9,645 nucleotides of DNA, from assembly GCA_024277555.1 (NCBI GenBank), contig JAJRUY010000289.1, positions 1 to 9,645 on the forward strand, in the 5' to 3' direction. The notes under the pieces were generated by a model, which worked only from the letters and a program-made list of their open reading frames with translations, made no database searches and was not told the DNA's origin. The stretch is from Gammaproteobacteria bacterium. GTDB lineage: Bacteria > Pseudomonadota > Gammaproteobacteria > Chromatiales > Chromatiaceae. Below are positions 1-5,516 of this stretch, in pieces (the stretch's first letter is position 1; the number at the start of each line of letters is the position of its first letter). Both the position numbers and the translations under genes were made by a program.

Positions 1-2
1 TC

Positions 3-446
3 GAAGCCACAGGCATGAATCCACGCCAATGGCGGGTGATGGCGGCGGTGCAGGCGCATCTTTTTCCTTCCGAGCAAAATGCCCCTGGCGCGGTGGAAGT
101 CAATGCCGCGCCCTATCTGCAGTGGGTTCTTTCCGACCCCGGCCTGGAAGATGCTACCCGGGAACTGTTTCGCAAGAGTGTGGAATCGGTGATGGTGCTG
201 AGCAAGGAAGATTACAGCCGGAATTTTCCCATGCTGACATCAGCGCAGAAAGAGCAGGTGTTGCGCAAGATAGAATCCCGACCTGGGGGTGGGCACTGGC
301 TGCATGAGGTGCTGCACTATATTCTGGAAGCCACACTGACCGACCCGGTATATGGGGGCAACCCTGATGGCATTGGCTGGAAATGGCTGGCGCACAAGCC
401 CGGTTACAAACGCCCGCCTGCTGACAAACGGTACTTTCTCTTATGA
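3..446 (+). CDS. Gluconate 2-dehydrogenase subunit 3-like small subunit, probably cut at its 5' end
   Basis: This small soluble protein resembles the gluconate 2-dehydrogenase subunit 3 (gamma) family, which accompanies GMC-type membrane-linked sugar or alcohol dehydrogenases and often carries the Tat export signal for the flavin subunit. The first ATG is at 15 and gives 143 residues starting MNPRQWRVMAAVQ, which is already the conserved domain start. The frame stays open to the window edge and there is no convincing ribosome site before that ATG, so an N-terminal Tat leader may lie outside the window. The C-terminal part (DPVYGGNPDGIGWKW, about residues 110-124) matches the family's conserved end. 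The stop overlaps the start of the GMC gene (ATGA), so the two are translationally coupled. The family call is fairly sure; the true start is not. Confidence 0.75.
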   Translation, partial: EATGMNPRQWRVMAAVQAHLFPSEQNAPGAVEVNAAPYLQWVLSDPGLEDATRELFRKSVESVMVLSKEDYSRNFPMLTSAQKEQVLRKIESRPGGGHWLHEVLHYILEATLTDPVYGGNPDGIGWKWLAHKPGYKRPPADKRYFLL

Positions 447-2134
447 GCCATGATTTTGATGTCATCGTCATCGGCAGCGGTGCCGGTGGTTCCCCCGTGG
501 CGTTGACCCTGGCCCAGGCTGGACATTCGGTGCTGGTGCTGGAGCGTGGCCCCTGGTACAGCACCGAAGATTTCTACAAGGACGAGCTGGCCTGCTGCCT
601 GCGGGAAACCTACAAGCCCAACCGCAAGGAGGAGCCGCATATCATCGAACTGGAAGACGGTGATGGCGGCTGGAAGGTTCAGAGCACCGAAAGCGGGCGC
701 TGGAACCTTTGGAACGGCAACTGCGTGGGTGGCTCCAGCAACTTCATGAGCGGCTATTTCCATCGCCTCAAGCCCGTGGATTTTCGCCTGCTGTCTGAAT
801 TTGGTCCTATCGAAGGGGCCAACATGGCAGACTGGCCCATCAGCTACGAAGACCTGGAACCTTACTATACCCGCGTGGAAACCGAGGTTGGAATATCAGG
901 GAAAGCACAACCCCACCCCCATGCCGAGCCGCGCAGTAACGCGGATTTTCCTTATCCTCCGTTGCAGGAACATGCCGTAGCCGCGATGCTGGACGAGGCG
1001 GGAAAAAAGCTGGGCTTTCATCCCATTCCCACGCCCCGCGCCATTCTTTCCCGGCCGGTGGAAGGGCGTGGCAGTTGCGCCTATAACGGCGGCTATTGTG
1101 GAAGCACAGGCTGTTCCACCGGAGCCAAGGGCAGCGCCAGATCGGCCTTGCTGGAAAGGGCCGTGGCGACCGGGCGCTGCGAAGTGCGCCCCCATTCCCT
1201 GGTCAGGCGCCTGATTACGAATGCCAAAGGCAAGATCACCGGTGTGGAATACTTCGACAAGGCAGGTGAGCTGCTACAGGTGGATGCAGGCATCTATGTA
1301 GTTGCCTGCCAGGCCATCGAGAGCGCCAAACTGCTGTTGCGCTCCATCGGGCCGAAATTCCCCCGGGGTCTGGCCAATTCCAATGGCCTGGTGGGAAAGA
1401 ACCTGCTGTTTGCCGGTGGTGGCGCCGGATCGGGACAGCTGCCTTATGCCAAATTCGATCCGGCCAAGGCGCAGGAGCTGGCTCAAACCGGGTTCTTCGT
1501 CAACCGCGCCTTGCAGGATTGGTATGTCATCGACGACAAGGAATTCGGTTCGCGGCAAAAGGGCGGCACCATCGATTTCGTGCATGTCCACCCCAGCCCC
1601 GTGCTGCGCGCCAGCCGCCACCTCCACGGCGAGCACGGGTTGCTATGGGGCAAGCCGCTGAAGCGTAATCTGGAACATTTGTTCCGCGATGCCGTGCCGC
1701 TCAAGATCGAGGCGTTCTGCGATTGGCTTCCCGTGAATGACAGCTTCATTGCCCTGGATGCATCCCGAAAGGACAAATGGGGCATGCCCCTGGCGCGGGT
1801 GCGCACCGGATTTCATGTGCAGAATCTGAGAGTCGGCTGGTATCTGGCGTCAAAAGGGGCAGAGCTGCTCAAGGCCATTGGTGCCGAGGATGTTATTTCC
1901 TTCGCTTCCGGAGAACCTCCAGTCAACCTGCAGGCAGGTACCTGCCGTTTCGGTACAGATCCAGCAATATCCGTGCCGGATGCAAACTGCCGCGCCCATG
2001 AGCTGGACAATCTGTATGTTACCGATGGCAGCTTCATGCCCACTGGCGGCAGCGTACCCTACACCTGGACAATTTATGCCAATGCTTTCCGTGTTGCAGA
2101 TCATCTGCTGCAGCGCCTCGGAAAGCCCAGTTAA
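443..2134 (+). CDS. GMC family FAD-dependent oxidoreductase (dehydrogenase large subunit)
   Basis: This is a 563-residue glucose-methanol-choline flavoprotein. The N-terminal dinucleotide fold has GSGAGG at 11-16 and the ribose-binding E34 (VLVLERG). A second FAD-contact segment, NGNCVGGSSN, lies at 91-100, and the C-terminal GMC domain has GTCRFG at 499-504 and TDGSFMP at 527-533. It has no signal peptide, so any export would depend on the upstream small subunit. Cysteines C212, C219 and C224 sit where FAD-glucose dehydrogenase alpha subunits hold a 3Fe-4S cluster. Oddly, the position of the usual active-site His before G-T-C is L496, and the second catalytic His/Asn position appears to be P539 (SVPYTWTI). 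The substrate cannot be told. No cytochrome c subunit gene follows; a DsbA-like gene does, 12 bases on. Confidence 0.93.
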   Translation: MSHDFDVIVIGSGAGGSPVALTLAQAGHSVLVLERGPWYSTEDFYKDELACCLRETYKPNRKEEPHIIELEDGDGGWKVQSTESGRWNLWNGNCVGGSSNFMSGYFHRLKPVDFRLLSEFGPIEGANMADWPISYEDLEPYYTRVETEVGISGKAQPHPHAEPRSNADFPYPPLQEHAVAAMLDEAGKKLGFHPIPTPRAILSRPVEGRGSCAYNGGYCGSTGCSTGAKGSARSALLERAVATGRCEVRPHSLVRRLITNAKGKITGVEYFDKAGELLQVDAGIYVVACQAIESAKLLLRSIGPKFPRGLANSNGLVGKNLLFAGGGAGSGQLPYAKFDPAKAQELAQTGFFVNRALQDWYVIDDKEFGSRQKGGTIDFVHVHPSPVLRASRHLHGEHGLLWGKPLKRNLEHLFRDAVPLKIEAFCDWLPVNDSFIALDASRKDKWGMPLARVRTGFHVQNLRVGWYLASKGAELLKAIGAEDVISFASGEPPVNLQAGTCRFGTDPAISVPDANCRAHELDNLYVTDGSFMPTGGSVPYTWTIYANAFRVADHLLQRLGKPS

Positions 2135-2139
2135 GAGGA
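2134..2139 (+). promoter_or_regulatory. Shine-Dalgarno site supporting a GTG start
   Basis: AGAGGA lies 7 bases before the GTG at 2147 and begins on the last base of the GMC stop codon. No ATG in this frame lies at a suitable distance, so the site supports the GTG as the start of the DsbA-like protein. Confidence 0.7.
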
Positions 2140-2146
2140 AACTTAA

Positions 2147-2902
2147 GTGAGAGAGATCAGAAAAAAAACAACCTTGCTGGCAACCCTGGGGCTGTGTTCT
2201 GCTCTGTCTGTTTCAGCCACAGGATTTGCTGCCGAGACTCTCTCGCCTGCGCAAAAGGTGGAAGTGCAGCAGATTATCGGCAGCTACCTGAAAGAAAACC
2301 CGCAAGTAGTGATCGATGCAATCCAGGCCTGGCGGCAGCAGCAAGAAGCGGCAGAAACCGCCATTCTGAAAGAAGCCATCACTGAGCTGATGGCAGAAGC
2401 CAGGGATACCAAATCGCCTGTTTGGGGAAACCCCAGGGGTAATACGATTGTGGTGGAGTTCTTCGACTACAATTGTCCCTATTGCAAGAAGGTATTCCCC
2501 AGCATGGAAAAACTGATTGCAGACGATGGCGAGATCAAGATCGTGATGAAGGAGCTGCCGGTGCTGGGGCCGGATTCGGAATATGCTGCAAAGGCTGCTC
2601 TGGCCGCACAGATACAAGGAAAGTACAACCAGTTTCATGCCCGGATGATGGGCAAGGGCGGGCGTCTTTCCCGGGATGGTGTGCTGGCGGCGGCAAAGGC
2701 TGTTGGTCTCGACCTGGAGAAACTGCAAAAGGACATGGAGTCGGTGCAAGTGCAGCAGGAGCTGGAACGCAGCAGTGTTTGGGCGCAGCGCCTGGGCGTC
2801 AATGGTACGCCGGCATTCGTGATTGGAGAGGAGCTGATCCCGGGAGCCATCGACGGCCAGCGTATGAAACACTATGTTGAGCTGGCGAGGAAGAAAAAAT
2901 AG
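2147..2902 (+). CDS. Periplasmic DsbA-family thiol oxidoreductase with ScsC-like N-terminal extension
   Basis: The 251-residue protein starts at GTG. A signal peptide spans about residues 1-29 (KK, hydrophobic core, cleavage after GFAA). Residues 31-90 form a helical segment (LSPAQKVEVQQIIGSYLKEN, then Gln/Glu-rich) like the N-terminal oligomerisation region of ScsC and related suppressors of copper sensitivity. The thioredoxin fold follows: EFFDYNCPYCKK with C110-P-Y-C113, an inserted helical domain, and the cis-proline loop GTPAF (P222). It should form, reduce or isomerise disulfides in the periplasm; if trimeric like ScsC, isomerase activity is more likely. It lies 12 bases after the GMC gene and is probably co-transcribed. 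No DsbD or ScsB partner is visible. The fold is certain; the ScsC assignment is moderate. Confidence 0.9.
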   Translation: MREIRKKTTLLATLGLCSALSVSATGFAAETLSPAQKVEVQQIIGSYLKENPQVVIDAIQAWRQQQEAAETAILKEAITELMAEARDTKSPVWGNPRGNTIVVEFFDYNCPYCKKVFPSMEKLIADDGEIKIVMKELPVLGPDSEYAAKAALAAQIQGKYNQFHARMMGKGGRLSRDGVLAAAKAVGLDLEKLQKDMESVQVQQELERSSVWAQRLGVNGTPAFVIGEELIPGAIDGQRMKHYVELARKKK

Positions 2903-2915
2903 CAGTAACAAAAAA

Positions 2916-2940
2916 GCCTGCTCGGACAGCAGGCTTTTTT
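2916..2940 (+). terminator. Intrinsic terminator after the DsbA-like gene, likely bidirectional
   Basis: A 7-base-pair stem (GCCTGCT / AGCAGGC) with a 5-base loop is followed by six T. A matching run of six A precedes the stem at 2910-2915, so the structure can also stop transcription arriving on the - strand from the DoxX gene, whose stop codon lies 23 bases away. The two transcription units converge here. Confidence 0.92.
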
Positions 2941-2962
2941 GTAGTTCAGGAAACGGGAGGCA

Positions 2963-3421
2963 TCAGCATCTCCTGCACAGCAGATGATCCACAGACAGCT
3001 TGCCCGGACCATGGAAAACCGTGATCAGCAGCATCAGTCCCCAAAGGATGTGCTGCTGCAGGCCGGCAGCGCCTTCTGCGCCAAACAGAAAACTGGCATA
3101 GGCGTAAACTGCAACAGCGTTGAATGCGAACAATGCCAGGGCAGACAGGCGGCTGGCAATACCCAGGGCAACCAGAACAGGCAGGAACAGTTCAGCCGCC
3201 GTTCCCGTCCAGGCAGCCAGCTGCGGTGAAAGCAGGGGCACATTGTATTCGTAGTCGAACAGCATTATCGTGGTATCCCAGCTTTGTATCTTCACCAGCC
3301 CGGACTTGAAAAACACCCAGGCCACCCACAGGCGTACAGCAAGGCCGAATACAGGGGCCAGAAGGTCAAGGGGCCGCGCAATGGCGCTGTAGGGTTTTGC
3401 GAGAGTTTGCAGCAGGCTCAT
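2963..3421 (-). CDS. DoxX family membrane protein (bufferin/gig-operon type)
   Basis: This is a 152-residue integral membrane protein with four predicted helices at about residues 20-39, 67-88, 90-111 and 122-137. Segments such as FFKSGLVKIQSWDTT and LFDYEYNVPLL, the AAELFLPVLVALG helix and the HGPGKLSVD end are characteristic of the DoxX proteins encoded with DUF2282 and DUF692 genes (gigT in Cupriavidus, the DoxX member of bufferin operons). Their biochemical role is not settled; a quinone- or redox-linked role in the inner membrane is the usual suggestion. The ATG at 3421 is preferred over an in-frame GTG at 3427 because AAGGAG (3432-3427) lies 5 bases before the ATG and overlaps the GTG. 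It follows the DUF2282 gene on the same strand, 99 bases downstream, with no DUF692 or DUF2063 gene between. Confidence 0.88.
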   Translation of the reverse strand: MSLLQTLAKPYSAIARPLDLLAPVFGLAVRLWVAWVFFKSGLVKIQSWDTTIMLFDYEYNVPLLSPQLAAWTGTAAELFLPVLVALGIASRLSALALFAFNAVAVYAYASFLFGAEGAAGLQQHILWGLMLLITVFHGPGKLSVDHLLCRRC

Positions 3422-3426
3422 GTTCA

Positions 3427-3432
3427 CTCCTT
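3427..3432 (-). promoter_or_regulatory. Shine-Dalgarno site deciding the DoxX start
   Basis: AAGGAG on the - strand is spaced 5 bases from the ATG at 3421. It physically overlaps the alternative GTG at 3427, which rules that start out. Confidence 0.75.
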
Positions 3433-3438
3433 GCGTCT

Positions 3439-3459
3439 GCTCCTGATAATGGCAGGAGC
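3439..3459 (-). other. Hairpin just upstream of the DoxX ribosome site
   Basis: GCTCCTG and CAGGAGC form a perfect 7-base-pair stem around a 7-base loop, ending 6 bases before the DoxX Shine-Dalgarno site. No U-tract follows, so it is unlikely to terminate transcription. It may affect translation or mRNA processing between the two genes. Confidence 0.55.
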
Positions 3460-3476
3460 GTCACAACAGGCCAGCA

Positions 3477-3507
3477 GCTGCATGAACCGGCTCAGGGTTC
3501 ATGCAGC
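3477..3507 (-). other. Strong intercistronic hairpin between the DUF2282 and DoxX genes
   Basis: A perfect 12-base-pair stem (GCTGCATGAACC / GGTTCATGCAGC) with a 7-base loop begins 13 bases after the DUF2282 stop codon. The sequence after it on the - strand (TGCTGGCCTGTTGTG) lacks a U-tract, so it is not a standard intrinsic terminator. It could stabilise the upstream message, attenuate read-through into doxX, or mark a processing site, giving much more of the small secreted peptide than of the membrane protein. Confidence 0.65.
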
Positions 3508-3520
3508 CGCTGGATTCAGG

Positions 3521-3769
3521 TTATTTTTTTACCTTGCCGCCAGCGATCTTGTCACAAGTGCCTTTTGGTACATATACCCACTCTTCAGGATCATTGTCCT
3601 TGCTGGCCTGACCGGCGCAGGCGTGAGCAGAGGTGCCGCAATCGTTCTTGCCGGCCTTGGCTATACCCATACATTTTTCAAAGCCGGGCTTGCCAGCCAT
3701 GGCGCTTCCACTCATGCCCAGGGACAGCATGGCAATGGCGGCAGCACCCAAAATGATCGTTTTTTTCAT
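3521..3769 (-). CDS. bufA1: DUF2282 small secreted cysteine protein (bufferin BufA1-type precursor)
   Basis: The 82-residue protein has a Sec signal peptide (residues 1-25, ending SGSAMA) and a mature part of 57 residues with four cysteines: C33 (FEKCMGIAKAG), C44 (KNDCG), C51 (HACAG) and C72 (KGTCDK). This spacing and the KDNDPEEW stretch match DUF2282. Members of that family are bufferins: peptides whose cysteines are modified by a DUF692 (MNIO) enzyme and which bind copper in the periplasm. The ATG at 3769 is chosen over one at 3799 because AAGGAG lies 7 bases before it and the signal peptide begins there. Normally DUF692 and DUF2063 genes follow directly; here only DoxX does. The message has a leader of roughly 70 bases and an ECF-like promoter shared back to back with the anti-sigma gene. 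The family call is strong; modification and metal binding are inferred. Confidence 0.9.
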   Translation of the reverse strand: MKKTIILGAAAIAMLSLGMSGSAMAGKPGFEKCMGIAKAGKNDCGTSAHACAGQASKDNDPEEWVYVPKGTCDKIAGGKVKK

Positions 3770-3776
3770 GGAGAAT

Positions 3777-3782
3777 CTCCTT
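3777..3782 (-). promoter_or_regulatory. Shine-Dalgarno site deciding the DUF2282 start
   Basis: A perfect AAGGAG on the - strand lies 7 bases before the ATG at 3769. It falls inside the longer reading frame that starts at 3799, so that start is rejected. Confidence 0.8.
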
Positions 3783-3815
3783 AACTGATGTAGTTTCATT
3801 AAACAAAATCATTCG

Positions 3816-3832
3816 GCCGGTTTTTTTCCGGC
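3816..3832 (-). other. A-loop hairpin in the DUF2282 leader
   Basis: GCCGG and CCGGC flank a run of seven A on the - strand, giving a 5-base-pair GC-only stem with an all-A loop. It falls in the predicted untranslated leader, about 5 bases after the inferred transcription start. It could stabilise the 5' end of the message or affect its translation. Confidence 0.45.
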
Positions 3833-3843
3833 TCGAGTACTAT

Positions 3844-3870
3844 GACCTGACAGATCATGATTTTGTTTCC
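3844..3870 (-). promoter_or_regulatory. ECF-like promoter for the DUF2282-DoxX unit
   Basis: On the - strand GGAAAC (3870-3865) and GTC (3846-3844) are separated by 18 bases. This is the layout of an ECF sigma-factor promoter: a GGAAC-like -35 and a GTC-containing -10. Transcription would begin near 3837, giving a leader of about 68 bases. The identical element with identical spacing faces the other way for the anti-sigma gene. The assignment is by pattern only. Confidence 0.5.
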
Positions 3871-3903
3871 GGAATGGCGGTTTTTTCCTCGTATGGAAAC
3901 AAA
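3862..3903. repeat. Perfect 9-base inverted repeat between the divergent genes
   Basis: TTTGTTTCC (3862-3870) and GGAAACAAA (3895-3903) are perfect inverted copies separated by 24 bases. Each arm contains the -35-like GGAAAC of one of the two opposed promoters. The repeat may simply be two copies of one sigma-factor recognition element placed back to back, or it may be an operator for a dimeric regulator. Confidence 0.75.
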
Positions 3904-3921
3904 GCATTTGCTCCCAGGGTC
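3895..3921 (+). promoter_or_regulatory. ECF-like promoter for the anti-sigma gene
   Basis: GGAAAC at 3895-3900 is followed after exactly 18 bases by GTC at 3919-3921, mirroring the promoter on the other strand. The first nine bases (GGAAACAAA) are identical in both. Transcription would start near 3928, leaving about 29 bases before the ATG at 3957. Control by an ECF sigma factor would make the anti-sigma part of a feedback loop. Confidence 0.5.
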
Positions 3922-3956
3922 TTGATGGTAATGATTGATGCCGTAAACTGCCACAG

Positions 3957-4673
3957 ATGAATTGTGAACAATTTCAGATTCGGTTGATGGAAGAACCCTG
4001 CTGTGAAGACCAGGACTTCATTGCGCACCGGGAAAGTTGCGCCCGTTGTGCCCGTGAATGGCAACAGGCCCGGGAGTTTGAGCAGATGCTGCAGGTCGCC
4101 ATGTCCGTGCAGCCGGAGAATGATCTGCGTGCAAAACAGCCGCTGGATAGAGCCGCCCGATGGCGGCGGCAAATCTGGCTGAAGGCGGTGTCCGTGTTGC
4201 TGCTGGTCGGAGCCGCAGTGGCGGGGTTCAATCTGGCGCAACAGATGTTTACCGGGGATGATCTGCCACAGCTGGTGGTGCGCCATATCCAGAAAGAGCC
4301 GGAAATACTCAACTCCCGACAAGCCATGAACGAGATGGAGCTGCTGGAAGCACTTTCTCCCCTGGGGTTTGAGCTGATTGAAATCCCGGCTGAGGTTACA
4401 GCTGCAATTCCATGCTGGATACGCAAGAGGCGTGGCATGCACATGGTGATGCGGGGAGGGGACGGGCCGGTAACTGTTTTGTTAATGCCTGGCGAGTATG
4501 CGCAACAGCAGCAGGTTGTGGCTGCTCTTTCCCTTTCCGGATTCCTGATCCCCACAGGCTGGGGAAGCATGGCCGTGGTCAGTCATACCGGTGAGGACAT
4601 CGAGTCTCTGATGCATTCCCTGCGGCGCGGCATGCGCTGGAAGGGCAAGCAATCTTCTACGGCTTCTTTTTGA
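3957..4673 (+). CDS. DUF3379 family anti-sigma factor, single-pass membrane protein
   Basis: This 238-residue protein has the DUF3379 layout. The N-terminal cytoplasmic zinc-finger anti-sigma domain begins MNCEQFQIRLMEEP and carries H24-x3-C28-x2-C31. One membrane helix spans about residues 73-91 (WLKAVSVLLLVGAAVAG). The periplasmic domain has the family's conserved HIQKEP (110-115), C153 and GPVTVLLMPGE (170-180). It should bind and hold an ECF sigma factor at the membrane until a signal frees it. There is no sigma gene beside it, although such genes are usually paired. Extra cysteines C15 and C16, with C3, lie close to the zinc motif. The ATG at 3957 matches the family's usual start even though no good ribosome site precedes it; an in-frame stop at 3936 excludes extension. 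Its divergence from a DUF2282 gene suggests a role in metal or oxidative stress control. Confidence 0.82.
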   Translation: MNCEQFQIRLMEEPCCEDQDFIAHRESCARCAREWQQAREFEQMLQVAMSVQPENDLRAKQPLDRAARWRRQIWLKAVSVLLLVGAAVAGFNLAQQMFTGDDLPQLVVRHIQKEPEILNSRQAMNEMELLEALSPLGFELIEIPAEVTAAIPCWIRKRRGMHMVMRGGDGPVTVLLMPGEYAQQQQVVAALSLSGFLIPTGWGSMAVVSHTGEDIESLMHSLRRGMRWKGKQSSTASF

Positions 4674-4715
4674 TGCTTTTGCTTTTGACAGATTCAGGCA
4701 GCAGATGGTCGCCCC

Positions 4716-5441
4716 TCAGTTTGAAGGGATTTCCAGGGCTTTTTGCTGTTCGGTGATGATTTCGCGAATGCCCTGGCTGGCAAGAGCGAGCATCTGATCC
4801 ATTTCATCGGCGCTGAATACCGCGCCTTCCGCCGTGCCCTGCACCTCGATAAAGCCGCCGCTTTCGTTCATCACCACATTCATGTCGGTTTCTGCACCGG
4901 AATCTTCCACATAGTCCAGATCCAGCACCGGGGTGCCGGAGTAAATGCCGGTGGAAACAGAGGCAATATGGTGGATGATGGGGTTTTCCGTCAGGCGTCC
5001 TTTCTTCAGCAGCCCGTCCACAGCCATGGCCAGAGCCACGAAACCACCGGATATGGAAGCGGTGCGGGTGCCGCCATCGGCCTGGATGACATCACAATCC
5101 AGGGTAATGGTATGTTCGCCGAGTTTCTTCAAATCCAGGGATGCGCGCAGGGAGCGACCGATGAGACGCTGGATTTCCATGGTGCGCCCACCCTGCTTTC
5201 CTCTTGCCGCCTCGCGTCCCATACGGCTGTTGGTGGAGCGGGGCAGCATGCCGTATTCGGCAGTTACCCAGCCGCCCTGATCCTTGTCCATCCAGCGGGG
5301 GGTGCGTTCTTCCACGGTGGCGGTACAAATTACCCGGGTATCGCCGAAGCTCACCAGCACAGAGCCTTCGGCGTGTTTGGTGAAGTTGGTGATAAAGCTG
5401 ACAGGACGCATTTCGTCGTTGGCGCGGCCGCTGGGTCTCAT
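4716..5441 (-). CDS. rph: Ribonuclease PH
   Basis: The 241-residue protein is RNase PH, a phosphate-dependent 3'-5' exoribonuclease that trims tRNA 3' ends and contributes to RNA decay as a hexameric ring. It aligns over its whole length with the family (usual length about 238). It begins MRPSGRANDEMRPV, has the RNA-binding stretch around R86, the phosphate-binding GGTRTASISGG at 123-133 (T125, R126), and metal/catalytic aspartates D180 and D186 in DYVEDSGAETDMNVVM. GAGGA lies 7 bases before the ATG. It follows the kinase-phosphatase pair on the same strand with a 73-base gap and converges with the anti-sigma gene across 42 bases; no clear hairpin terminator is visible there. It appears intact, unlike the rph frameshift of E. 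coli K-12. Confidence 0.97.
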   Translation of the reverse strand: MRPSGRANDEMRPVSFITNFTKHAEGSVLVSFGDTRVICTATVEERTPRWMDKDQGGWVTAEYGMLPRSTNSRMGREAARGKQGGRTMEIQRLIGRSLRASLDLKKLGEHTITLDCDVIQADGGTRTASISGGFVALAMAVDGLLKKGRLTENPIIHHIASVSTGIYSGTPVLDLDYVEDSGAETDMNVVMNESGGFIEVQGTAEGAVFSADEMDQMLALASQGIREIITEQQKALEIPSN

Positions 5442-5478
5442 CGGGGATTCCTCTGTTGGTAAATGATGGATGTTTGTT

Positions 5479-5516
5479 GAGCTGATCTGAACTTCTGCAT
5501 GTTACAGGTTCAGCTC
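5479..5516 (-). repeat. Inverted repeat between the phosphatase gene and rph
   Basis: GAGCTGA (5479-5485) and TCAGCTC (5510-5516) are perfect inverted copies around a 24-base loop that can pair further inside (GAAC/GTTC, CTG/CAG, in alternative registers). It overlaps the phosphatase stop codon. No U-tract follows, so it is at best a weak attenuator or processing element. Confidence 0.3.

Noticed and set aside
3477..3507. The 12-base-pair stem as an intrinsic terminator of the DUF2282 gene
   Set aside because: No U-tract follows on the transcribed - strand. It is reported as an intercistronic hairpin instead.
3874..3960. A 28-codon frame ending in an ATGA overlap with the anti-sigma start
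   Set aside because: The overlap looks like a sigma/anti-sigma junction, but the peptide has no sigma-factor region 4 features, its start lies upstream of the predicted transcription start, and no ribosome site is seen.
3855..4442. A 195-codon open frame on the - strand, opposite the anti-sigma gene
   Set aside because: The DUF3379 motifs on the + strand are clear. The antisense product is rich in His, Gln and Leu without recognisable domains.
4674..4715. A terminator between the convergent anti-sigma and rph genes
   Set aside because: The stretch has T-rich runs but no convincing stem, so no terminator is called.
4743..5462. A 239-codon open frame on the + strand
   Set aside because: It is antisense to rph, which matches its family over its whole length. 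The opposite frame is open only because of GC-rich codon use, and its protein is low-complexity and unfamiliar.
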